Notes: a model not told the origin generated them from the letters alone. Counted from the first letter of the stretch, positions 1 through 7,730 are shown. The stretch is 64,000 bases of DNA from Verrucomicrobiaceae bacterium UBA1938 (GCA_002336895.1 DDFC01000043.1:27446-91445); one strand, 5' to 3'. Made by a program: numbers and translations.

Positions 1-665
1 TCCTGTGCGAGATCGACGACACTGGTGAAGCCCGCGATCTCAGAGAGCCGCAGCGTTTCCTTCACGGGGTCAGTATTCACGCCCTGCGCATTCAGCGCGG
101 CTACTTTGGCGCTGGCCTGGGTGATGATCTGTTCAAGCCCCACGCGCTCTGTTGTTTTGACCACCTGTGCTGCGAGTTGGTCGGCACTGGCGATTACGGC
201 GCGGCCAAAGGGGCTGTTTAAAAATGCCGTAGCAGTGGCACACGAGCTGAGACTGAGGAGAGAGCACAAAGCCAGGGCCTTGATGGCCGCAGCGGTGGCG
301 ATGGGGGTCTGATGCACGAGCTGCTGATGCAGGCCGTAGCGGCTGGCCAGCGCATTGATGGCGGCGACCGCCAGCAGATTGGGGTCATTGGCATCAATGG
401 CAAAGTAGGCGCTGGCAGCGGTGATGCCCTGGCTGATCAGCGCGCCAAGCAGTGAGCGGAAGGCTTCGCTCTTGGTGAAGTCGCCATACTTGTCCTCGAT
501 GTGCAGCAGCTTGCCCAGCCAGCTCCAGAGCGTGCCGATGGCAAAGCAGATGAGGGCGAGGATGAGACCCGCCGAGGTATTCAGATTGGTGAAGTGATGC
601 GCAGCCAGCGCGCCGGAGAGCAGCATGAGCAGATGCCGCACGAGGAGTTGCATGGAGTCAGGCAT
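1..665 (-). CDS. Holin-like membrane protein joined to a lipoprotein-like domain (partial, 3' end outside window)
   Basis: I read one uninterrupted frame of 221 codons from ATG 665 to the window edge. Residues 10-24 and 32-50 are hydrophobic helices separated by a short loop, a holin-like hairpin. A further hydrophobic stretch (about 125-141) ends in LSLSSC with Cys142, a lipobox-like sequence, followed by a polar, helical Ala/Thr/Gln-rich tail. An in-frame GTG at Val117 could start a separate lipoprotein. In phages, holins and Rz1-type lipoproteins are usually separate lysis genes. An ATG at 653 (Met5) is an alternative start. No homology search was possible, so the lysis role is an inference from topology and its place beside the repressor. 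Confidence 0.6.
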   Translation of the reverse strand, partial: MPDSMQLLVRHLLMLLSGALAAHHFTNLNTSAGLILALICFAIGTLWSWLGKLLHIEDKYGDFTKSEAFRSLLGALISQGITAASAYFAIDANDPNLLAVAAINALASRYGLHQQLVHQTPIATAAAIKALALCSLLSLSSCATATAFLNSPFGRAVIASADQLAAQVVKTTERVGLEQIITQASAKVAALNAQGVNTDPVKETLRLSEIAGFTSVVDLAQ

Positions 666-896
666 GAGATGGGATGGAGGGTGAGGAGTTCAGCTTTGGG
701 AACACCCGGCCCACACCCCGGAGCGGGCCGCGCCACTCCACCGCCCCAGCCCGGACTATGAATACAGACTGAGACGGCAGAGTTCTCGCGGCTTCACCCC
801 ACAGCGGAGCCAGTGCGCCCGCATCCTGCCCTCAATCCCAACCCGCCACACCGCGCCAGATCGGCCAGTTAAGAGGTGCTGAAGCGGGTCTGAAGA

Positions 897-1535
897 TCAA
901 TTCCCAGCCTTCCATGTTTTGAAGGCTTCCTTCGCACTCAAAGCGAAGGTGCCTTTCAAAGCCGTTGGATAGAGCTTCACTTTCGGGCTCGATGGAGTCC
1001 CGATGATTTTCACCACACGGCCACTGCCAAAAGGATCTCGCGCAAATGGATCTTCACCAGCCTCACGCATGTAGGTGCGTCCATCCTTGCCAATGTTCAC
1101 CAAGGCATCAAAGCCCATCTTCTCCACGTAGATCAGAGTCATCTGCAGATGGTACTTCCCCTGGCTGAAGAGCAGGGCATTTGTCGCATTGAAGGCAAAC
1201 AGGCCTTTCTCGGGGCGCAGTGGATCAACACGATACAGTGTCAAATCATGAACGCCACCCACCACGACTGGCTGCGTATTCAGATCGATCACAGTGATCA
1301 AAGGAGCCCTGTCTGAGAATGGATCTCCTGAACTGAAAATGTCTTTGCTCTTCGAAACCTCCTCACGGCCCATCTTATTTTTCTTCAGCTCCAAAGCGCC
1401 GCAGACAACACCATTCACGGTGAACTTCATCACCTTAATGCGCAGCCGCACCTTGCCCTTGTCGATGTCTCCCAGCGTTTGGGCCGCAGATGCTGAGACC
1501 AACATGGTGATGATGATGAGGAGAATGTGTTTCAT
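897..1535 (-). CDS. Secreted protein of unknown function, co-oriented with the prophage repressor
   Basis: This 212-residue protein starts with a clear Sec signal peptide (K3, hydrophobic 4-14, ASAAQ cleavage region near 18). The rest is a beta-rich soluble domain with no motif I recognise. It begins 23 bp downstream of the repressor stop, on the same strand, so it probably shares the repressor transcript and would be expressed in the lysogen. That position suggests a lysogenic-conversion (moron) gene. GC content is lower than in the early operon. The start at 1535 is directly supported by the signal peptide. Confidence 0.75.
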   Translation of the reverse strand: MKHILLIIITMLVSASAAQTLGDIDKGKVRLRIKVMKFTVNGVVCGALELKKNKMGREEVSKSKDIFSSGDPFSDRAPLITVIDLNTQPVVVGGVHDLTLYRVDPLRPEKGLFAFNATNALLFSQGKYHLQMTLIYVEKMGFDALVNIGKDGRTYMREAGEDPFARDPFGSGRVVKIIGTPSSPKVKLYPTALKGTFALSAKEAFKTWKAGN

Positions 1536-1558
1536 GATTCGGCTTCGTGAAGGTTTGG

Positions 1559-2218
1559 CTAGATGAGTTCTCGGCGGAATGTCGAATGCACAGGATAGAT
1601 CCAGTGGAAGTCTGACAGCAGATGTTCAGTGGAAGGGTAGAGCGAGTTGTAGGCGATCAGCTTCACCTTCTGTGGATCCACCCGGGTGAATCTGCGCAAC
1701 ACGACCCCATCGTTTTTGAGTTTGGCAACCACCAGACAGCCATTTCTCAATTCAAGATCTGGATCTACTGTCACAATATCTCCAGGCTCGCACTTGGGCA
1801 CCATGCTATCACCTTCGATCATGAGGCCAAAAGCACGCCTCCCTTTGCATGTCGTGGGTATCCTGTCCTGCCAATGCGCTGGCAGCTCTTCGTAGCTGAC
1901 AGCAGCGCCAGCATGAGCCCACGAGACCACGGGCACTGAGTGTATGAAAATATCCTTCGCAGGGCCGATCATGCGCACATTGTAAGGCGCGGCATCCTCC
2001 TGAACTTTTGCGTGCTTCATTTCGCCCTCTCCAGTTAAGAGCCACTGAACGCTTACATTCAGGACCCGCGCCAGCTTCTCAATAGCCGCAGCTCGCGGCT
2101 GTACGTTCTTCAACCAACGGCTAAGCATCGGTGGGTGGATGTCCATAGCGGCTGCTATCGCATCCTTGGTGCGTCCATCCGACTGAACGGCCCGGGTTAA
2201 GCGTTCATTAAAATTCAT
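1559..2218 (-). CDS. Phage repressor, XRE helix-turn-helix plus S24 LexA-like domain
   Basis: The protein has 219 residues. Residues 5-62 form an XRE-type helix-turn-helix ending in the VSVQWLLTGEG signature typical of CI-like repressors. Residues 93-215 are an S24/LexA fold: putative cleavage site Ala103-Gly104 and nucleophile Ser138 in GDSM. Ala-to-Ser spacing is 35, as in E. coli LexA (84 to 119). The position 37 residues after Ser138, where LexA has its catalytic Lys, is Arg175 (motif VVLRRF), so autocleavage may be altered. It is divergent from the early operon and would bind the operator at 2247-2270, silencing transposase expression. Confidence 0.92.
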   Translation of the reverse strand: MNFNERLTRAVQSDGRTKDAIAAAMDIHPPMLSRWLKNVQPRAAAIEKLARVLNVSVQWLLTGEGEMKHAKVQEDAAPYNVRMIGPAKDIFIHSVPVVSWAHAGAAVSYEELPAHWQDRIPTTCKGRRAFGLMIEGDSMVPKCEPGDIVTVDPDLELRNGCLVVAKLKNDGVVLRRFTRVDPQKVKLIAYNSLYPSTEHLLSDFHWIYPVHSTFRRELI

Positions 2219-2236
2219 CTAACAGTTAATTTTTAT

Positions 2237-2272
2237 TTGCACTTTCTGAACTGATGCGTTAATCAGTTCAAT
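2237..2272 (+). promoter_or_regulatory. Early-promoter and repressor operator
   Basis: A perfect inverted repeat, TGAACTGAT - 6 bp - ATCAGTTCA, occupies 2247-2270. It overlaps a candidate rightward promoter with -35 TTGCAC (2237-2242) and -10 TAATCA (2260-2265, 17-bp spacing). A related half-site, AACAGTTAAT, lies at 2221-2230 beside the repressor start. Predicted transcription start falls at about 2272, one base from the ATG at 2273, with no room for a ribosome-binding site. Binding here would block both divergent promoters. Confidence 0.7.
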
Positions 2273-2524
2273 ATGCCCGCAGAAACAACCGCCCGCAAAC
2301 GCAAAGAGCCTAATCAAGGCCGACCATTTGGAAGTGTTACACGCTTTCCCGGAAGCGTGGTCTTCAGCCGCACGAACGGCACCACCCAGAGCCATCTATA
2401 CCGCGTGCTCATCGGCGAGCGCAAAAGCGCCCGGATCGTGAACGCCTACGCCGACTTTCTCCGCGCTCAAAACATCCCCTGGCCCGCTGCCGCCAAAGTG
2501 AAGCCCACCAAGAAAGCCGCCTGA
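2273..2524 (+). CDS. First early gene, small basic protein
   Basis: This 83-residue basic protein (Lys/Arg-rich at both ends) has no recognised family. It occupies the position of Mu ner, immediately downstream of the operator, so a role in early regulation is possible but not shown by sequence. The ATG lies 2 bp after the operator half-site, without a Shine-Dalgarno sequence, suggesting a leaderless message. Its central segment (SVTRFPGSVVFSRTNGTT) looks like a beta hairpin. Confidence 0.65.
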   Translation: MPAETTARKRKEPNQGRPFGSVTRFPGSVVFSRTNGTTQSHLYRVLIGERKSARIVNAYADFLRAQNIPWPAAAKVKPTKKAA

Positions 2525-2547
2525 AATTCTCCACCCCACCCCACCCC

Positions 2548-2769
2548 ATGAAACTGACCAAACACTCCACCACCCGCGAGATCGAGAAAGCCGTGTCTGA
2601 AGCCACGCTGGCACGCACTGTCGCCAGCCAGGGCGAAACGAGCTGGCCTTTCGCCTGCGGCGTCCTCGAAAGCGTGATCGTCCAGATGGCCCGGAACAGC
2701 CCCAAGGCGCTGCAGGTGCTCAATGAATTTCTGGCGAACACACCCGCTGCCTGCGCCCGCGCCGCCTGA
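2548..2769 (+). CDS. Hypothetical early phage protein
   Basis: This 73-residue, mostly helical protein has no motif I recognise. It follows the first early gene by 23 bp and precedes the next by 26 bp, in the same direction. Codon use matches the flanking phage genes. The ATG at 2548 is preceded by C-rich sequence without an obvious ribosome-binding site. Confidence 0.55.
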   Translation: MKLTKHSTTREIEKAVSEATLARTVASQGETSWPFACGVLESVIVQMARNSPKALQVLNEFLANTPAACARAA

Positions 2770-2795
2770 TCTCCCACCCCCACCCCACGCACGCC

Positions 2796-3272
2796 ATGCA
2801 ACCGCCCCCGGCTGAACTCGACCCCCGCGTCTCACGCTTTGCAGCGGAGAGGTGCAGCGAGATGAGCGCCAATCTGGTGGCGGACATCCTGGGCATCTCG
2901 CGAGATGCCGTCTATGACCTCTGCGCCAAGGGCCGCATCAGCGCACGCGAGCTGCGCACCGGCAAGAACGGCCTGGCCATGGCGCACACGCGCTGGTCCA
3001 TCACCGCTGCTGCCACGCTGCGCTACATCGTGCACACCACGACGGGAGACAAGACGCTCGTTCTGGAGGCCATCCGCGAGTGCTGCCCGCAGTGGATCAA
3101 GCACGCCAAGAAATGGGCGCAGGAAGGCCCCGAGCTGCAGAGCCGCGCCGGCCTGCGGCTGGACACGCTGAACACCCTGCGCCGCGCCCTCAAAGCCCCC
3201 CAAGACCCCTTTGCCGGACACCCCGACCTCTTTCCCGGCCTGCCCAAAGCAGACCGCGATGACCAGAAGTAA
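2796..3272 (+). CDS. Putative helix-turn-helix DNA-binding protein
   Basis: The protein has 158 residues. Residues 23-60 (EMSANLVADILGISRDAVYD, then a Gly/Lys loop and a beta wing) read as an excisionase/MerR-like winged helix. The C-terminal half is basic and helical. In an early phage operon such a protein could be a transcription or excision factor. Function beyond DNA binding is not evident. Confidence 0.65.
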   Translation: MQPPPAELDPRVSRFAAERCSEMSANLVADILGISRDAVYDLCAKGRISARELRTGKNGLAMAHTRWSITAAATLRYIVHTTTGDKTLVLEAIRECCPQWIKHAKKWAQEGPELQSRAGLRLDTLNTLRRALKAPQDPFAGHPDLFPGLPKADRDDQK

Positions 3273-3292
3273 ACACCACCACACCCAAAGCC

Positions 3293-3880
3293 ATGCACCC
3301 CACCCAGCACAGCACCATCGCCCGCCGCGCAGCCCGCGCTGCGGTGCAGACCCACACCGGCACCATCGCCTGCACGGCAGACGATGTGCTGGAAGCCATC
3401 GCCCGCACCGCCGCACGTCAGAGCACGGGCTATGTGATGATCGCGCATCTGCGCGATGACCTCGGGCTGACCACCGCAGACCTGCCCTGGCTGCGCCGCA
3501 CTCTGCAGGCGCTGGATCTCAGCGGCCAGATCTGCCTGAGCCTGCTGGAGATGCCGCAGGCCCTGCCCGCGCATGTGGCCGAATGGTATGCCGAAAACGC
3601 CAGCCATCTGCGCTGCCATGAGGTGTGCCTGAACCAGCCCGCCGAGAGCACCACCCGCATCGCCCCGCTGCTGCGCAAGCATGAGCAGACCACGCTCTTC
3701 CCGAGTGCCACGGACAAGAGCACCCACAACCCCGTGCTGTGCGCTGCGCGCCAGACGCAGCTGGTGCAGGGCATCGCCAACACGCTGCAGACCCTAGGCC
3801 GCGCCCACGCCCGCCCGCCGCTCAACCAGCGCCTGGCCCGCCTCTTCACCATGAACACTGAAACCGGGAGGGCTGCGTGA
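3293..3880 (+). CDS. Hypothetical early phage protein, winged-helix-like
   Basis: The protein has 195 residues. Residues 28-90 resemble a winged-helix domain: three helices, then LDLSGQICLSLLEM as a possible wing. The rest is helical and unassigned. It ends in GRAA encoded by GGGAGGGCTGCGTGA (3866-3880), a variant of a Shine-Dalgarno-bearing 3' cassette that recurs at the ends of four other genes of this operon. The next gene, however, is 63 bp away. Confidence 0.6.
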   Translation: MHPTQHSTIARRAARAAVQTHTGTIACTADDVLEAIARTAARQSTGYVMIAHLRDDLGLTTADLPWLRRTLQALDLSGQICLSLLEMPQALPAHVAEWYAENASHLRCHEVCLNQPAESTTRIAPLLRKHEQTTLFPSATDKSTHNPVLCAARQTQLVQGIANTLQTLGRAHARPPLNQRLARLFTMNTETGRAA

Positions 3881-3943
3881 GCTGCGTAAACAGCAAATCC
3901 AAACACAGCACTCACTAAATCATCTTCCTTCCATTCTATTTTT

Positions 3944-4231
3944 ATGCCCAAAAACTTTATCTTTTCAAACACCCCTGCTGCCTGGTTTAGCACAGGCTTT
4001 ATTTGTTTCCTTGCTTGCCTGTATGATCAAACATTTGGCATAGACCTTTACCTCATTTGGAGTGCTGGAGCAGTCATATCTTATGCTCTGAGCATTCGAG
4101 AAATCCGCGCTGGAAACACTGCCGCTCATTTCAGGCCTTGGGCGCTCTGCGTCCTCAGCATCTTCGCGTTAATGCTAGCTGCCGTACTATTTCACAAATG
4201 GCCGGCCATTCAGGCAGCACTGCCTCATTGA
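3944..4231 (+). CDS. Small membrane protein of atypical composition
   Basis: This 95-residue protein has three predicted membrane segments (about 12-25, 33-50, 65-84). It and its leader are visibly more A/T-rich than the surrounding phage genes, suggesting separate acquisition. Possible roles include superinfection exclusion or host envelope modification, but nothing in the sequence proves either. The ATG follows a pyrimidine-rich leader with no ribosome-binding site. Confidence 0.6.
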   Translation: MPKNFIFSNTPAAWFSTGFICFLACLYDQTFGIDLYLIWSAGAVISYALSIREIRAGNTAAHFRPWALCVLSIFALMLAAVLFHKWPAIQAALPH

Positions 4232-4254
4232 ACCTTAACCCCAGGTTTACCGCC

Positions 4255-4518
4255 ATGACCTCCATCCCCATCCTTCTCTTCGGCGCTGCGCTGCACCTTT
4301 TGGCCACCATCTTGTGGCTCCGCCACATGCGGGCCGAGCGCCGCCGCCAGGTGCCCGGCGTGATCGGCACGCATCCGCTCCTCACCGAGGTGCTGCATCG
4401 GGGCCTCGTGGGCACCCGGGATCAGCAGGATCTCGACTGGCTGAACCCGCAGACCATGCGGAACAAGATCGCCGCATGGAAACGCAAGCTGCGCGAGGAG
4501 GGCCGCGACCATGACTAG
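4255..4518 (+). CDS. Small membrane-anchored hypothetical protein
   Basis: This 87-residue protein has one N-terminal transmembrane helix (4-22), then a basic stretch (RHMRAERRRQ) and a helical cytoplasmic tail. The start at 4255 is preferred over longer readings because it begins directly at the hydrophobic segment. Its 3' end overlaps the next gene by 8 bp, implying translational coupling. Confidence 0.55.
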   Translation: MTSIPILLFGAALHLLATILWLRHMRAERRRQVPGVIGTHPLLTEVLHRGLVGTRDQQDLDWLNPQTMRNKIAAWKRKLREEGRDHD

Positions 4519-4684
4519 CCCCGCCTTCTTCATCGCCGCGAGCGCGCTGTTTTTCACGGTGAATGTCTTCATCGACCTCACCGGCAGGCGCGACCTCCCC
4601 GCCCTCATGCACGCCGCCGCCTGCGCCGCCATGGCCACGGTGGGCTGGCTCAACACCTGGCACCTCAGCTCCCTGCACCCATGA
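4511..4684 (+). CDS. Very small membrane protein
   Basis: I read this 57-residue frame directly. Two hydrophobic segments (about 4-23 and 33-50) flank a short polar loop with TGRRD. It overlaps the preceding gene by 8 bp and the next by 4 bp (ATGA), so it fits the coupled operon. Two-helix topology resembles holins or small phage membrane proteins, with no firm assignment. Confidence 0.5.
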   Translation: MTSPAFFIAASALFFTVNVFIDLTGRRDLPALMHAAACAAMATVGWLNTWHLSSLHP

Positions 4685-5433
4685 GCAGCAAATCCAAAGT
4701 CATCGAAGTCGAGGTGGAAAAGCCCGGCAAGACTGGCAGCCTGCAAATTCGCAACGTTGGCAATTTGAGGCCTCTGGATGAAATCGTCATCTCCATCCGT
4801 GAGGACCATGCCCGTTTTGAAGGTCATTCCAAAACCGCCGTTTTCCTAGCCCTGCGCATAGGCCTCCGACTGGTATGGGTGAAAAATAACAGCGCTCACG
4901 GATCGCTTGAACCCTTCATCAAAGAGCACCTCGCCGGCATCTCCCGCAGCAGCCTCACAAACTACATCCGCATCGCCGATGCCTTTGTCTCTGACTGCGA
5001 GCTGCGCGACCAGAAGACCTACAAGCTCACGGACGCCAGCAAGATCCGCCCCATCCTGGACCAGCAGCTTGAGCTGTTCACCGACCCCAATGCCAAGCTG
5101 GACATCCACTGCAAGCAGCTCGTCGAATGGGTGCATGGACGCGGCCTGACTCAGATGTACCGCGATCTCGGACGCGAGGACGACAGTGGCCCGCCGCAGG
5201 GCCACCAGGGCGGCAAGAAGCCCAAGAAGCAGACGCCCGAGCAGAAGGCCCGCGAGGCCTTCAGCGGTTCTTATGAAGCTCTGAAGCACGACTTCACCAC
5301 CACCAAATGGCACCACCTCTTTGAGAAAGACCGTGTGGAGCTGGAGAAGTGGCTGGACAAAGCCGCCAAGACCGTGCGCGAGTACAACGCCAGCTGCGCC
5401 AAAGAGCATAGAAAGGCGAAGGTTGGAGCATGA
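4681..5433 (+). CDS. Phage protein of unknown function with helical DNA-binding-like core
   Basis: The protein has 250 residues. Residues 45-110 (containing HGSLEPFIKEHLAGIS and a following SLTNYIRIADAF helix) resemble the DUF3102-type or ParB-like helical region found in phage and plasmid proteins. A low-complexity Lys/Gln/Gly linker near 165-185 leads to a helical C-terminal region. ATGA overlap with the preceding gene, and a 4-bp overlap with the next, indicates coupled translation. Confidence 0.6.
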   Translation: MSSKSKVIEVEVEKPGKTGSLQIRNVGNLRPLDEIVISIREDHARFEGHSKTAVFLALRIGLRLVWVKNNSAHGSLEPFIKEHLAGISRSSLTNYIRIADAFVSDCELRDQKTYKLTDASKIRPILDQQLELFTDPNAKLDIHCKQLVEWVHGRGLTQMYRDLGREDDSGPPQGHQGGKKPKKQTPEQKAREAFSGSYEALKHDFTTTKWHHLFEKDRVELEKWLDKAAKTVREYNASCAKEHRKAKVGA

Positions 5434-5810
5434 AGGCTGACACCGCACCTGCGATCAGCGCGGATGACATCCTCCGCCATTGGGAGCGCGTGAGCCCCAT
5501 GCTGCACGACGCCATCGGCCGCAAACGGCTGCAGAATGGCCAGCACAGCTTTCGTGCGCACACCTTCTGGCTGCTGGCCCTGTATGCCGCACGCAAGCAG
5601 CAGACCTCCGCAGCGGAGATCGCCGAGACGATGCCCACCACCTACAACAGCGCCAACAACGCGCTGCGCTTCCTCCAGGCCAACGGCCTCATGCACAAGA
5701 TCGGCCCCAGCACCGAGCGCACCGGCCACCGCCCGCGCATCCTGTGGGCCCCCACGCCCAAGCTCCGAGAAATCCTCGGCCTCAAACCCCACCCCACCAC
5801 CACGCCATGA
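5430..5810 (+). CDS. Winged-helix protein, MarR-like
   Basis: The 126-residue protein has a helix-turn-helix (TSAAEIAETMPTTYNSANNA, about 59-78), a recognition helix and a wing (about 85-108), the plan of MarR-like winged-helix proteins. It is translationally coupled on both sides by ATGA overlaps. It is one of several winged-helix proteins in this operon; regulation of phage or host promoters is an inference. Confidence 0.6.
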   Translation: MKADTAPAISADDILRHWERVSPMLHDAIGRKRLQNGQHSFRAHTFWLLALYAARKQQTSAAEIAETMPTTYNSANNALRFLQANGLMHKIGPSTERTGHRPRILWAPTPKLREILGLKPHPTTTP

Positions 5811-6055
5811 AATCCAAAGGAAGCGAAACCTGCCCAGCCTGCCGGGGCTCCATGTTTCCGGGAGACATCGTCTGCCTGGCCTGTGAACGCCGCGTGCGCG
5901 CCGTGCGGCCCAATCTCCTCAGCCGCTACGCCAACCGCGATCTGCAACTCGCGGATGATACCGAGGAGATCCGCATGATGCGTGTGGACATCAAACTGTG
6001 CGCCATTCAAAACCTTCCCACCAAAGGCAGGCCAGCCAGGAGGGACCGGTCATGA
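5807..6055 (+). CDS. Small zinc-ribbon protein
   Basis: The 82-residue protein has a CPAC - 12 residues - CLAC cysteine pair near the N terminus (C9, C12, C25, C28), a typical four-cysteine zinc ribbon, followed by an Arg-rich helix. The start at 5807 overlaps the preceding stop as ATGA. Related CxxC proteins occur at 6886 and 11074. Confidence 0.6.
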   Translation: MKSKGSETCPACRGSMFPGDIVCLACERRVRAVRPNLLSRYANRDLQLADDTEEIRMMRVDIKLCAIQNLPTKGRPARRDRS

Positions 6056-6297
6056 TCCACCTCAACCTCCTGCAGGAAATGGTGCTCCCCAAGATCACCC
6101 GCATGCCAGCGGTGGAGTTTGGCCTCGGCCGCATTGGCGATCCCGACCTCCACATCCACGAGATCGAGATCAGCGCCAACGTGACCTTGGTGCTCGATGA
6201 GCAGCAGCTCATTGACCTGGTGGAGAAGGCTCTCGATGCCCTGCCAGACCTGAACCGCGACAACGATGAAGAGCAGAGAGGGGGAGTGCCAGCATGA
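6052..6297 (+). CDS. Hypothetical early phage protein
   Basis: This 81-residue acidic protein has an N-terminal beta-rich half and a helix (DEQQLIDLVEKALDAL). No family is recognised. The start at 6052 is chosen because AGGAGGGACC lies just upstream, a strong Shine-Dalgarno at suitable spacing, and because it overlaps the preceding stop (ATGA). Confidence 0.6.
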   Translation: MIHLNLLQEMVLPKITRMPAVEFGLGRIGDPDLHIHEIEISANVTLVLDEQQLIDLVEKALDALPDLNRDNDEEQRGGVPA

Positions 6298-6578
6298 AGC
6301 GAAACGACCTCATGACCTTTGCGCCCGTCAGCCGCGACCGCGAGACACTGCCCGTGCTGCCTCTCAGTGTGCAGGGCCGCGCCATCGAGTGCAGCGACCA
6401 AAGCGGCGTCATGCGCCTGCTTCCCGGAGACCGCGTGCGCATCGAGGAGCTGCGCGGAGACCACGCCCTTGTGGCGCATGTGGCCCTCGTCGGTGCGCTG
6501 CTTCTCACCTCTATCAGCCAGCTGCGGCCCATTCCTGCTGAAGCCAACACCAGCACACAGGAGGATGCCGCGCTATGA
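6294..6578 (+). CDS. Small hypothetical protein with SpoVT/AbrB-like beta region and hydrophobic tail
   Basis: The 94-residue protein has a beta-rich middle (QSGVMRLLPGDRVRIEELRGDH) resembling a small beta-barrel and a hydrophobic segment (VAHVALVGALLLTSI, about 61-75). The ATGA overlap with its neighbour supports coupling. Function is unknown. A downstream AGGAGG within its last codons serves the next gene. Confidence 0.5.
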   Translation: MKRNDLMTFAPVSRDRETLPVLPLSVQGRAIECSDQSGVMRLLPGDRVRIEELRGDHALVAHVALVGALLLTSISQLRPIPAEANTSTQEDAAL

Positions 6579-6889
6579 TCATCAGTGACGTCACCACCCT
6601 CTATCTCGCCTGCATGGAGGTCTGGCAGCGGGTTAAACGTTCGGGCGTCAAATCCTCTGAGTTTCTCGTCTTGCAGCATCTGGCCGCTGCAGGAGATCGC
6701 GGCCTCAGCTTTGCAGGCCTGATCATGCACACTGGCTTCGCTGACACCACGCTGGTCAATTACACGGGTAATCTCTCACGCAAGGAGCTGGTGTACTTCA
6801 CCATCAAATCTGGCATGCATCTCTGGCATCTGTCTCAAAAGGGGATCGAACTCATGCAGCCACGAACCCAGGAGGGCACCGCCTCATGA
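6575..6889 (+). CDS. Winged-helix protein
   Basis: The 104-residue protein is a compact winged helix: helix 1 (about 5-20), helix-turn-helix (SEFLVLQHLAAAG to FADTTLVNYTGNLSR) and wing (LVYFTIKSGMHLWHLS), in MarR/PadR style. It is coupled to both neighbours by 4-bp overlaps. The C-terminal codons contain CAGGAGGGCACC, the Shine-Dalgarno of the next gene. Confidence 0.6.
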   Translation: MIISDVTTLYLACMEVWQRVKRSGVKSSEFLVLQHLAAAGDRGLSFAGLIMHTGFADTTLVNYTGNLSRKELVYFTIKSGMHLWHLSQKGIELMQPRTQEGTAS

Positions 6890-7131
6890 CCCGCACCACC
6901 GCATGCCCTGTGTGCACCGGCCCCGTGTCTCCAGGCTGGCTCGTCTGCCAGCCCTGCGCCCGCGAGGTGCCAGGGCGTCTCATGACCGCATGGCTCTGCG
7001 CCAGCCATCACCACCACGCTGCACGCAATGGCGACAAGCCAACCGCCCGCATCATGCAGGCCGCCGAAACCGAACGCCTCGCCGCCGAGGCCGTCATCTC
7101 CCATCTCCGCCAGCACGGCTCTGCCCTTTGA
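6886..7131 (+). CDS. Small zinc-ribbon protein
   Basis: The 81-residue protein has CPVC at residues 7-10 and CQPC at 22-25, plus a His cluster (SHHHHAARNGD). It resembles the zinc-ribbon protein at 5807 in the arrangement CxxC-CxxC-helix, so the two may be paralogues. Coupled by ATGA to the gene upstream. Function unknown; zinc binding is an inference. Confidence 0.6.
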   Translation: MTRTTACPVCTGPVSPGWLVCQPCAREVPGRLMTAWLCASHHHHAARNGDKPTARIMQAAETERLAAEAVISHLRQHGSAL

Positions 7132-7135
7132 TGTT

Positions 7136-7705
7136 ATGACACACGACACCACCCCTGAAATCGTCCAAGTCGGCACACTGCTTGACTTTGAACTTGCTGA
7201 GCTGCTCGGCGAGAAGCCCGGCCAGTTCCTTTGTCTCCATCTTAATGACCAGCACGTCAAAGGCGTCGGCACTCCGCCCGACTCGATTGAGAACCGCGTC
7301 GAGATGGCAACCGATGTCAAGATCCTGAACGAATCAGACGAGCAGTGGAAACAGTTCGTCACGAGCTGGTGTGTGGAGCTTTCCGCACAATTCAAAGTCC
7401 CGGCTAAAGACATCCTCAGCCTCAAATGGCGGCCCAAGGCCAGCTTTAAAATCCAGCGCGTTGTGGCGGGCCGATCCCAATATCTGCACGCCGCCGTGCA
7501 GCTGCTGGAGAAGTTCGAGTCTCAGATATCAGAATACGACATTTTGTATTGGAAGAGGATGGCTGGACCATGCACGCCTTATTACCAAGCCAGAATTTGG
7601 GACATATCGCGCCGCCGCATTTGTGCCAGCTCCACCACCTCCCAGGCCGAGGCACTTGCCCTCTGCTTCCGCGACTTTCTCACGCATCTCAAGCAGCAGG
7701 CCTGA
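7136..7705 (+). CDS. Hypothetical early phage protein
   Basis: This 189-residue protein of mixed alpha/beta composition has no recognised domain. It follows the zinc-ribbon gene by 4 bp and precedes the transposase by 25 bp. The start at 7136 is the first ATG after the upstream stop. Codon use is less GC-biased than in its neighbours. Confidence 0.6.
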   Translation: MTHDTTPEIVQVGTLLDFELAELLGEKPGQFLCLHLNDQHVKGVGTPPDSIENRVEMATDVKILNESDEQWKQFVTSWCVELSAQFKVPAKDILSLKWRPKASFKIQRVVAGRSQYLHAAVQLLEKFESQISEYDILYWKRMAGPCTPYYQARIWDISRRRICASSTTSQAEALALCFRDFLTHLKQQA

Positions 7706-7730
7706 TCCCACCTTCACCCTTTCCACCACC

